A DNA stretch of 6,784 nucleotides from Pseudomonadota bacterium (GTDB lineage Bacteria; Pseudomonadota; Gammaproteobacteria; Acidiferrobacterales; Sulfurifustaceae), in NCBI GenBank assembly GCA_020354085.1, contig CP070641.1, forward strand, positions 1,915,757 to 1,922,540, in the 5' to 3' direction. Both the position numbers and the translations under genes were made by a program. The notes under the pieces are model-generated. The model did no database searches. It worked only from the letters and a program-made list of their open reading frames with translations, and was not told the DNA's origin. This document shows, piece after piece, positions 1 to 4,994 of the stretch (position 1 is the stretch's first letter; each line of letters begins with the position of its first letter).

Positions 1-21
1 TTGGTACGGCGACCCAGGCAA

Positions 22-564
22 TTACCAGTAGGGTGGATAATACGGATAGCGGTATGGCCAACCCCAAGGATAGCCCGGGTAACCCCAATAGGGATCCCAA
101 TAGTATGGAGGCAGCGGCGGCGGACGCGGTGCCCACAAGTGCAGATATTCAACGCGCACGATTGGGTAGCGATACGGGAAATCACCGATCATTGCGTCAC
201 TGACGCCATCGATCACGCCGCGCACCGTCACCTCGCGGCCGGTTGCATACAAGGCGGGGTCGAGGAAGCCAGCGGCCTTGGCCAAGAAGCGTCCAGCGCT
301 CTTGTCCTCCTCGCGCGGCTGACCACTGCTGTCGAGGCGGCGCGCCACAATTTCCAACACCGTGCTGTCGCGCTCGTTGCGCACCGACTGGATGGCGCCG
401 CCCCAACGTACGGTGGTACCGCGGAAACGCTCGGGATCGAGACGCGCCTCGGCCACTTGAACGTCGCCAGGTGGTGCGCTCTTGATCGGCTCCGGCACCG
501 TGGTGCAGGCGCCGAGCGCAGTCGCCAGCGTTATGATCCACCATTGCTTGCTCATGCTGTGCAT
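22..564 (-). CDS. Slp-family outer-membrane lipoprotein with aromatic Pro-rich C-terminus
   Basis: I assign this 180-residue protein to the Slp (starvation-inducible/YeaY-like) outer-membrane lipoprotein family, whose molecular role is poorly known. Visible: a short signal peptide with lipobox LGAC (Cys20), followed by Thr-Thr rather than Asp, which predicts outer-membrane sorting. The Slp body spans about residues 35-145, with a VRWGG motif at 52-56, GRF at 91-93, FLDP-x-x-Y at 100-106, GR-x-VTVRG at 109-116 and YPIVRVEY near 133-140. Residues 154-180 are almost only Tyr, Trp, Pro and Gly. Start choice: the ATG at 564 has AAGGGA about 4 bases upstream. An ATG at 555 (177 aa) also keeps the lipobox and lies 13 bases from that site. 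An ATG at 591 would put unlikely charged residues ahead of the signal. The gene lies about 90 bases downstream of a YceI-like lipoprotein gene on the same strand and could share its transcript. Family confidence is high; the biological role is unknown. Confidence 0.88.
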   Translation of the reverse strand: MHSMSKQWWIITLATALGACTTVPEPIKSAPPGDVQVAEARLDPERFRGTTVRWGGAIQSVRNERDSTVLEIVARRLDSSGQPREEDKSAGRFLAKAAGFLDPALYATGREVTVRGVIDGVSDAMIGDFPYRYPIVRVEYLHLWAPRPPPLPPYYWDPYWGYPGYPWGWPYRYPYYPPYW

Positions 565-656
565 TTTATCCCTTAGCCCTCGTACCGGCACGTTTGCAGA
601 ATTAGACCGCGCCAGCGGCTTAGCGATCCCGGGCGGGCGGCGGTGAGGAGGCGGCG

Positions 657-1418
657 CTAAAAGCGTCGTGCGATCAGATCGAAAGCGATCTCGACGCGGT
701 CCTGGACCTGGAGCGCCCCGCCCAAAATGCTCAATGGCGTGATGCCAAAATCGGTTTGCAGAAGGGCGAAATGGCCCTGTGCCCGCAGTTCGTCGCCTCC
801 CGTGTCGATGGTAACCGGCACTTCCTGACGGTGGATCCTGCCGTGCAGTTCGATGTTCGCTTGTAGGCGCAGAACCGGCAGATCCCCCGCGGCGTTGCGC
901 AGTTGTATCACCGCAAAGGGAAAGTGATGAGCGACGAGCGTCTTATCGAGCATGTTGCGGCGCGTGCCGGCGATATCGTCGGCCGTCGGCGTGGTCTCGA
1001 AGCCTGCTTGCGCGCGCAAGCCCGCTTCGTCGACGCTGAGCGTGTTCAGCACGACATAGAGATCGGCGCGTGCGTCAGTCAGATCGGGCGGGAACAGCAC
1101 GTATCCGTGAATATCGCGGCTCGCCACCACATGGTCGTGACCGAAGAGGGCCAGCCGTCCGCCGCGGTAGACGTGGACGACCACCAGCGATCGTTCCGGG
1201 TCGAGGCGCAGCACAGGTTGGCCGCGCGCGTGCGCGGCACGATAGTGTGCGTGCGGAAATTCGGCCGGCACCGTCGGTCGAACCGCACCGGGTTCAAGCG
1301 GCGGCGTGGTGCAGGCGCTGAAAACACCCGCGAGCAAGAGTGCGAGTGTTCGCCAGGCGGACGGCACCGAGGGGTCGCGTGTGGTTGTGCGCTGGAACTT
1401 GGTGGTCGCGGTTGGCAT
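657..1418 (-). CDS. YceI-like domain lipoprotein
   Basis: A 253-residue exported protein with a YceI-like domain. YceI proteins form a lipocalin-like beta barrel that in characterised members binds polyisoprenoid lipids; the ligand here is unknown. Visible: a long N-region, a hydrophobic stretch at about 22-34 and a lipobox FSAC (Cys36), so it is probably a lipoprotein. The domain runs from about 70 (LRLDPERS) to 251, with GHDH at 93-96, IELHGRIHRQEVPV at 189-202 and QTDFGI at 221-226, the last typical of the YceI C-terminal region. The start at 1418 is chosen because it gives a usable signal peptide; no clear ribosome site precedes it. The reading frame stays open to 1550, but that extension is GC-driven and would bury the signal. 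A GTG at 1367 is a less likely shorter start. E. coli YceI is a soluble periplasmic protein of about 190 residues, so the lipid anchor and the roughly 30-residue linker are differences. Its neighbour on the same strand is also a lipoprotein gene. An overlapping plus-strand frame is a shadow. Confidence 0.85.
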   Translation of the reverse strand: MPTATTKFQRTTTRDPSVPSAWRTLALLLAGVFSACTTPPLEPGAVRPTVPAEFPHAHYRAAHARGQPVLRLDPERSLVVVHVYRGGRLALFGHDHVVASRDIHGYVLFPPDLTDARADLYVVLNTLSVDEAGLRAQAGFETTPTADDIAGTRRNMLDKTLVAHHFPFAVIQLRNAAGDLPVLRLQANIELHGRIHRQEVPVTIDTGGDELRAQGHFALLQTDFGITPLSILGGALQVQDRVEIAFDLIARRF

Positions 1419-1571
1419 GTGCGTTGCCGTGTGTGCGAGCGCAAGGTTACCGCCGTCATGGCGCGGTGCAATGCTTGGTGCCGATGGCGCTGTTTCGCAC
1501 GCTACACGGTGCCCCGGCCCGGGCCTGCGCGCCCCGGCGGGCGGGTGCACCGTTTCGGCACTGGATCGATC

Positions 1572-1598
1572 CCCCGGGGCGCCCTACCGGCCCCGGGG
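1572..1598. repeat. Duplicated CCCCGGGG element able to form a GC hairpin
   Basis: The self-complementary octamer CCCCGGGG occurs at 1572-1579 and again at 1591-1598. The two copies can pair with each other across an 11-base loop (9 if C1580 pairs with G1590), giving an 8-9 bp all-GC stem. No T-run follows on either strand, so it is not a standard intrinsic terminator. It lies upstream of the candidate RRM promoter and could insulate the two divergent genes or simply reflect extreme base composition. Confidence 0.4.
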
Positions 1599-1613
1599 CG
1601 GTGCCATCCCGCT

Positions 1614-1641
1614 TTGTGTGCGGGCGCAATCCGCGTACTAT
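1614..1641 (+). promoter_or_regulatory. Candidate sigma70-type promoter for the RRM gene
   Basis: TTGTGT (1614-1619) and TACTAT (1636-1641) are separated by 16 bases. The -10 box matches TATAAT at four of six positions and the -35 keeps the TTG core. It is the best match I see between the CCCCGGGG element and the RRM start. Transcription would begin near 1648 and give a leader of about 160 bases before the ATG at 1808. This is a by-eye match in GC-rich DNA and remains tentative. Confidence 0.3.
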
Positions 1642-1721
1642 GTTCCGCCAAGGTACGGGGATGTAGGGGTCCTTGTGCCGAAAACCAGTCCGCTGGATGT
1701 AACGGTCTGTGCACGGTCGTG

Positions 1722-1747
1722 GCGCCCCCTGGAGTGCGGGTGGGCGC
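1722..1747 (+). promoter_or_regulatory. GC-rich hairpin in the presumed RRM leader
   Basis: GCGCCC (1722-1727) pairs perfectly with GGGCGC (1742-1747), and the stem can extend by C1728-G1740 and C1729-G1739 past a bulged T1741. It lies 60 bases before the start codon. A smaller stem, CCAG-TCCG-CTGG, sits at 1685-1696. If the leader is transcribed from the candidate promoter, it would be structured. A role in autoregulation or temperature response is a guess. Confidence 0.3.
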
Positions 1748-1796
1748 GGCAAGTTCCCGGTCACGGTGCGGCTGTCGGTCACTACTAGAATCGGTC

Positions 1797-1801
1797 AGGA
1801 G
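1797..1801 (+). promoter_or_regulatory. Ribosome binding site fixing the RRM start
   Basis: AGGAG sits 6 bases before the ATG at 1808. It decides the start in favour of the residue that opens the RRM fold. The in-frame ATG at 1709 would add 33 residues of non-conserved, composition-driven sequence. Confidence 0.8.
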
Positions 1802-1807
1802 CAAGCG

Positions 1808-2179
1808 ATGAAGATTTTTGTTGGTGGTTTATCCCGTGACGCAACAGAGGACGACGTACGCGACGCATTCAGCGCACACGGCACGGTCATGAGCGTTGCA
1901 GTTTTGAAGGACAAGTTCACCGGAGAGCCGCGCGGTTTTGGATTCGTTGAGATGGAATCCAAGGCCGAAGGCGAGGCGGCGATCAACGCATTGAATGGTA
2001 CGCAGCTGAAGGGTCGCACCCTGACGGTTAACGAGGCGCGCCCCAAGACTGACCGTCCGCGCGGCGGCGGGTTCGGCGGCGGCGGTGGTGGCGGCGGTCG
2101 CGGCGGTTACGGTGGGGGTGGCGGCCGCGGCGGTCCTGGCGGTGGCGGCCGCGGTCGGGGCGGTTTCGGCCGAGGCTAG
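1808..2179 (+). CDS. RRM-domain RNA-binding protein with RGG/Gly-rich tail
   Basis: A 123-residue cytoplasmic protein with one RNA recognition motif (residues 2-79) and a low-complexity tail. RNP2 is IFVGGL at 3-8 and RNP1 is RGFGFVEM at 42-49; the Phe residues at 4, 44 and 46 occupy the positions that stack on RNA bases in this fold. The rest of the domain (DATEDDVRDAF, AINALNG, GRTLTVNEARP) follows the usual beta-alpha-beta-beta-alpha-beta pattern. Residues 85-123 consist only of Gly, Arg, Phe, Tyr and Pro, with RGG/RGR spacing. This layout matches the small glycine-rich RNA-binding proteins of cyanobacteria and proteobacteria, some of which are cold-induced and affect mRNA stability or translation. 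Targets cannot be read from the sequence. The start is fixed by AGGAG six bases upstream. The gene stands alone, convergent with the ATP synthase operon, and is followed by a strong hairpin. Confidence 0.95.
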   Translation: MKIFVGGLSRDATEDDVRDAFSAHGTVMSVAVLKDKFTGEPRGFGFVEMESKAEGEAAINALNGTQLKGRTLTVNEARPKTDRPRGGGFGGGGGGGGRGGYGGGGGRGGPGGGGRGRGGFGRG

Positions 2180-2201
2180 ACGAAAGTCGTCGAAGTTTGA
2201 A

Positions 2202-2232
2202 CGAAGACCCTGCCAGTGCGGCGGGGTCTTCG
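2202..2232. terminator. Probable bidirectional terminator hairpin
   Basis: CGAAGACCCTGCC (2202-2214) pairs with GGCGGGGTCTTCG (2220-2232) around the 5-base loop AGTGC: a 13 bp stem with a single T-G wobble. It lies 22 bases after the RRM stop and 52 bases after the atpF stop on the opposite strand. The T-runs are short (TTT at 2235-2237 on the plus strand; a broken TTCAAACTT on the minus strand), so efficiency is uncertain, but position and stem strength fit a shared terminator between convergent genes. Confidence 0.75.
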
Positions 2233-2284
2233 CGTTTATGGCAGCGAGTTCGCCCGTTCGTTGTCCGGCGAACCAAGTCGCCTC

Positions 2285-2749
2285 TTACAGGCGCGCGGCG
2301 ATCGAGTTAATCAGATTCGTGTGCGCAGTTGGATCGATTTCGCGCTCCAGGATCTTTGCTGCACCCGCCACCGAGAGGCTGGCTACCGCCGCACGCAATT
2401 GCTCATGAGCGCGGTTCATATCTCCGTTTATCTCCTCGCGCGCCGCGATGATCAAGCGCTGGCCTTCGGCACGCGCCTGACGTTTGGCATCTTCAATCAC
2501 GAGCAGCGCTTGGTGCTCGGCCTGTGCCAGTAATTCGGATGCCTCGGCGCGCGCCTTCTTCATTGTTTCAATGGCCTTGGCCTGCATCAGTTCCAGCTCG
2601 TGATGGCCGCGTTCGGCGGCCGCCAATCCGTCTTGTACACGGCGCGCGCGTTCCTCGAGAAGGCGCGTAAGCGGCCCCCACAGGAAACGCCAGATAAAGA
2701 AGATCAGCACCGCGAAGGTGCCCATTTGTCCAAGCAGCGTAAGATTCAT
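2285..2749 (-). CDS. atpF: F0F1 ATP synthase subunit b (peripheral stalk)
   Basis: A 154-residue subunit b (E. coli: 156). It anchors the peripheral stalk in the inner membrane and holds the F1 head still against rotor torque. Visible: one N-terminal membrane helix (about 4-24), the hinge WGPL at 24-27, then a long charged, Ala-rich helix with Lys/Arg/Glu/Gln that forms the b2 coiled coil. SVAGAAKILER at 126-136 corresponds to E. coli LAVAGAEKIIER, and the C-terminus SIAARL resembles E. coli KLVAEL, which contacts delta. The gene is therefore full length, not truncated. GGGAG lies 8 bases before the ATG, and 21 bases separate it from atpE. It is the last gene of the operon: no atpH follows, only about 105 bases with a hairpin and then a convergent gene. 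There is a single b, not the b/b' pair of alphaproteobacterial and cyanobacterial F0 operons. Confidence 0.97.
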   Translation of the reverse strand: MNLTLLGQMGTFAVLIFFIWRFLWGPLTRLLEERARRVQDGLAAAERGHHELELMQAKAIETMKKARAEASELLAQAEHQALLVIEDAKRQARAEGQRLIIAAREEINGDMNRAHEQLRAAVASLSVAGAAKILEREIDPTAHTNLINSIAARL

Positions 2750-2770
2750 CGGACGTTCTCCCGGTTCCGT

Positions 2771-3082
2771 TTACGGCCCACCAATGCCGCGAATCGCTTC
2801 GAGTGCCGCGCCGACGAAGGGGTTGGCAAAAGTGAAGTACATGGCGAAGGCCACCATGATGAAGGGGAAGGATTCCATCAGGCCCGCCGTGATGAACATC
2901 TGCACGCGCAACACGGGCAGCATTTCCGGTTGTCGCGAAATGCCCTCCATGAACTTGGCGCAAATGAGCCCCCAGCCGAGCGCCGAGCCGAGACCGGCCG
3001 CCGCCAGCACCAGGCCCACGCCGAGCGCGGTCGATGCGTAGATGGAGCTGATGGTGCTGATCAGATTGACATCTACTGACAT
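2771..3082 (-). CDS. atpE: F0F1 ATP synthase subunit c (rotor ring)
   Basis: A 103-residue subunit c, the hairpin protein whose ring rotates as ions pass. Visible: helix 1 (about 16-42) with an alternating Gly/Ala motif around 28-38, the polar loop RQPE at 50-53, and helix 2 (about 60-85) with the ion-binding carboxylate Glu70 followed by Ser71 and Pro73 (E. coli Asp61, Ala62, Pro64). By-eye alignment gives Ser33 for E. coli Ala24 and Trp37 for Ile28, both next to the binding site. The residues that define Na+ binding in Ilyobacter c (Gln32, Tyr70) appear to be absent (Trp37 and Ile75 here), so proton coupling is the likelier choice. It is about 24 residues longer than the E. coli protein (79), mainly through a C-terminal extension starting NPFVG. 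The start at 3082 is set by the GGGAGGA site; an ATG at 3124 would overlap atpB. Spacers are 25 bases to atpB and 21 to atpF. Confidence 0.96.
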   Translation of the reverse strand: MSVDVNLISTISSIYASTALGVGLVLAAAGLGSALGWGLICAKFMEGISRQPEMLPVLRVQMFITAGLMESFPFIMVAFAMYFTFANPFVGAALEAIRGIGGP

Positions 3083-3088
3083 GAAGAT

Positions 3089-3095
3089 TCCTCCC
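3089..3095 (-). promoter_or_regulatory. Strong ribosome binding site for atpE
   Basis: On the minus strand GGGAGGA stands 6 bases before the ATG at 3082. It is the strongest such site in the operon, which fits the need for about ten c subunits per enzyme against one of a and two of b. It also rules out the upstream ATG at 3124. Confidence 0.75.
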
Positions 3096-3107
3096 GTTTG
3101 ATTGGAT

Positions 3108-3881
3108 TTACACGTCCGCGTCATGGCTTTCGTGTGCCATGGCGAGGTACATGATGGTGAGCATCATGAAAATGAAGGCCTGTAGTGTGATCACGAGAAT
3201 ATGGAACACCGCCCAACCGCCACCGGGCAGCCACTGAATCCACCATGGCAGCAACGCGATCAACAAGAACACCAGTTCGCCCGCGAACATGTTGCCGAAC
3301 AGCCGCAGCCCGAGGCTCAAGGGCTTGGAGATCTCTTCGATCAGCATCATCACGACGTTGACGGGCGCGAGCCAAATGCCGAAGGGGTAGCGCAGGAAAT
3401 CGAGCAAGTATTCGAGGCCCTTGACCTTGACGTTGTAGAACTGCACCAACAGAAACACCGTAAGCGCCAAACCTAGCGTGGTGTTGGGGTCGGCGGTCGG
3501 TACCCCCTTGAAGTTCTCGACGCCGAATAGCGACAGAATCCAGGGCAACAGATCGACCGGAATCAGGTCCATGGCGTTCATGAAGAACACCCACAGGAAC
3601 ACGGTGAGCGCGAGCGGACCGATCAGATGGCTGCGACCAGGAAAGATGCTGCGAATCTGCTGGTCGACGAACTCGAGCACCGATTCGAGCACGTTTTGCA
3701 GGCCACGCGGTTGCGCCAGGCTCAGACGGCGGCCGACGTAGTAGCTCACGACGATGAGCATCGTCGCGATCACCCAGCTGACGATCAGCGTATCGAGATG
3801 CACTGCCATCACGCCCTCGCCGACCCGCAGGTTGGCAAGGTGATGCGTGATGTACTCGACCGGGCTCGATCCCGCGGCCAT
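3108..3881 (-). CDS. atpB: F0F1 ATP synthase subunit a (ion channel)
   Basis: A 257-residue subunit a, the inner-membrane stator protein that supplies the two half-channels feeding ions to the c ring. Visible: an N-terminal segment (PVEYITHHLANL, 7-18) that aligns with the E. coli N-terminus and supports the start at 3881, then several hydrophobic helices. LSLGLRLFGNMFAGE at 188-202 carries the essential Arg193 (E. coli Arg210) and Glu202 (Glu219). His227 and Gln234 in the last helix match E. coli His245 and Gln252. Length is normal (E. coli: 271). The extracytoplasmic loop between the first two helices is shorter than in E. coli. No good ribosome site precedes the ATG, and it follows the atpI stop by only 19 bases, so translational coupling is likely. 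All key residues are present, so the channel should be functional. Confidence 0.98.
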   Translation of the reverse strand: MAAGSSPVEYITHHLANLRVGEGVMAVHLDTLIVSWVIATMLIVVSYYVGRRLSLAQPRGLQNVLESVLEFVDQQIRSIFPGRSHLIGPLALTVFLWVFFMNAMDLIPVDLLPWILSLFGVENFKGVPTADPNTTLGLALTVFLLVQFYNVKVKGLEYLLDFLRYPFGIWLAPVNVVMMLIEEISKPLSLGLRLFGNMFAGELVFLLIALLPWWIQWLPGGGWAVFHILVITLQAFIFMMLTIMYLAMAHESHDADV

Positions 3882-3900
3882 AGCAGTGTTGCGCGCCGCC

Positions 3901-4278
3901 CTAGGCGCTCAACAACGTGGCGAAGAATCCAAGCTTGGCGGTGGAGAAACCGATGATGAGCGCTGGTGCCGCCAGTTCCAGTCCGCCGATGCCCAGAGCG
4001 AGCAGCCCCAGGACGACGACAAATCGGACCGAGGCCATGGCATAGATGGCGAGCTTGCCGCCCATGCCGGTGGCGCTGGGGGTGACATCGGCGCGGCGTA
4101 CTTGCCGCCCAAGCCACCAACTGGCGAATACCGTGATGGCGCCGCCGTATAAGGCGGCGAGGACATCGTGCCAGTCGCTTGCCAGGAAGAACGCGGCGGC
4201 GACAGCGGCGGCGATGATGATCTGGACGACTACAACACGACGTACACTGCGGTGAAGCACTTCAGCAGCAACTGACAT
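3901..4278 (-). CDS. atpI: ATP synthase subunit I (AtpI, assembly factor)
   Basis: A 125-residue membrane protein of the AtpI/UncI family (E. coli: 126). AtpI is not part of the finished enzyme; it is reported to help c-ring assembly and stability in some bacteria. Visible: four hydrophobic segments at about 16-33, 38-56, 73-95 and 98-121, the loop WLGRQVRRAD at 55-64, and a YGGAIT motif at 44-49 that is typical of the family. Start: a purine-rich stretch with AGGAG ends 7-8 bases before the ATG at 4278. It is the first gene of the operon and atpB follows after 19 bases, the usual order. Upstream there is no parB/parA/rsmG, the usual neighbours in gammaproteobacteria, only a long intergenic region. 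The sequence is weakly conserved in this family, so the assignment rests on size, topology and position together. Confidence 0.92.
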   Translation of the reverse strand: MSVAAEVLHRSVRRVVVVQIIIAAAVAAAFFLASDWHDVLAALYGGAITVFASWWLGRQVRRADVTPSATGMGGKLAIYAMASVRFVVVLGLLALGIGGLELAAPALIIGFSTAKLGFFATLLSA

Positions 4279-4533
4279 TTTCCTCTCTCCTCTTGTGGTC
4301 GGTAGGAGCGCGCCGCCGTCCAGCGCTTATTTTGCCGTCTACGTGTCGTTACTGGCCCGTGACGATTTCTTTTGTGTGAAGCGATCCGCAAGATTCCGGA
4401 ACTGTGCGCGCGAATCAATAGATCAAAGATTCTTCGTCGCCCATAAGAATGCGCCTGGTGGCTCGTCCGACAGCGCGCCGCCATAGGGTGTGTTAATAGA
4501 AGAACAAATTCGCACTCGACGGGCGCTCGCTAA

Positions 4534-4607
4534 CATTCTGAATCGCCGATGGGAAATTTTGCGCGCGCGACGGGAAATCGAAATCACCCGCATTCTGTAT
4601 TAGCGAT
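4534..4607. repeat. Cluster of short imperfect direct repeats
   Basis: Two interleaved pairs are visible. CGATGGGAAAT (4547-4557) and CGACGGGAAAT (4568-4578) differ at one base and are 21 bases apart start to start, two turns of the helix. A 17-base element starting CATTCTG at 4534 recurs at 4591 with 13 of 17 identities. Such spacing could suit a regulator binding one face of DNA between the divergent atp and transporter genes. That role is inferred only. Confidence 0.45.
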
Positions 4608-4659
4608 CAGTAATGTTCTTAAAAAATTCGGGTTATCGCGCAATCCAAAAATACAATCG

Positions 4660-4671
4660 TTGCCGCGGCAA
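4660..4671. repeat. Perfect 12-base palindrome TTGCCGCGGCAA
   Basis: A perfect inverted repeat with no spacer in the divergent intergenic region. It could be an operator half-site pair for a dimeric regulator. It is short enough to arise by chance in GC-rich DNA. Confidence 0.35.
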
Positions 4672-4994
4672 TTTGGCGCCCCGCAAGCCGCGCGACGTGG
4701 CGAGCGCAACCGCCCAGGAGCGATTGCTGAGCAGGAATCATGTTTTGTCGGGAACGCGTAGCGTGAATTTCCTCATGCGCAAGTTGGTGGCCTGGCCGGC
4801 AAACAGGACAGCGACGTAAGTCGCGTTTCCACATCTGAGACCGCGGCGGACGCCCCGGGGGCCGCTGGGCATTGGCGCCTAAGTGGGGCGGAACGTGCTA
4901 GAAGAATAGGGGGCGGCGTGAACCTCTTAAGCGCGTGCCGATCCAACTGCCTGGCGCGCGAACCACGCCAAAAATTACTGCATACGGAACCTTA

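Larger units (their letters stand above)
1419..1807. other. Divergent intergenic region, very GC-rich
   Basis: This 389-base gap separates the minus-strand YceI-like gene from the plus-strand RRM gene. I find no credible gene in it: open frames exist on both strands, but they encode Arg/Pro/Ala-rich strings typical of GC-rich non-coding DNA. It holds a duplicated CCCCGGGG element, a possible plus-strand promoter at 1614-1641 and hairpins in the presumed RRM leader. For the YceI-like gene a weak match exists on the minus strand: TTGCAC (1466-1471), 16 bases, then TAACCT (1444-1449). Only three of six bases match the consensus in each box, so I do not list it separately. Confidence 0.6.
4279..4994. 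other. Long divergent intergenic region between atpI and the transporter
   Basis: About 716 bases without a convincing gene. The short frames here (for example 4549-4761 plus, 4619-4834 minus) show no domain, no good ribosome site and no coding character. The part around 4490-4660 is visibly AT-richer than the rest of the window and carries short repeats and a 12-base palindrome. It must hold the atp promoter (minus strand) and the transporter promoter (plus strand), but I found no -35/-10 pair on either strand good enough to list. No tRNA or recognisable small RNA is apparent. Confidence 0.55.

Noticed and set aside
1..576. Long plus-strand open frame over the Slp-like gene
   Set aside because: It is antisense to a protein with clear lipobox and Slp motifs, has no start context, and its product has no recognisable domain.
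1786..1791. TAGAAT as a -10 box just before the RRM gene
   Set aside because: It matches TATAAT at five positions, but no -35 lies at the right distance and the transcript would begin inside or next to the ribosome site.
1709..1807. N-terminal extension of the RRM protein
   Set aside because: The added residues are not part of the RRM fold and the strong AGGAG site serves the ATG at 1808.
903..1811. 302-codon plus-strand open frame over the YceI-like gene and the intergenic region
   Set aside because: Composition-driven frame rich in Arg, Cys and Gly; the opposite strand has a recognisable domain and signal peptide.
2180..2284. Remnant of atpH between atpF and the RRM gene
   Set aside because: Only 105 bases, mostly a terminator-like hairpin; no delta-subunit-like peptide is visible in any frame.
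2771..3082. Sodium-coupled c ring
   Set aside because: The RQPE loop, Glu-Ser pair and NPFVG tail resemble Ilyobacter c, but the Gln and Tyr ligands are replaced by Trp37 and Ile75 in a by-eye alignment.
4411..4431. GAATC...GATTC inverted repeat upstream of atpI
   Set aside because: Arms of only five bases with an 11-base centre; not distinguishable from chance.
4549..4834. Small genes in the atpI-transporter intergenic region on either strand
   Set aside because: Peptides of about 70 residues without domain, good start site or coding bias; they overlap each other on both strands.
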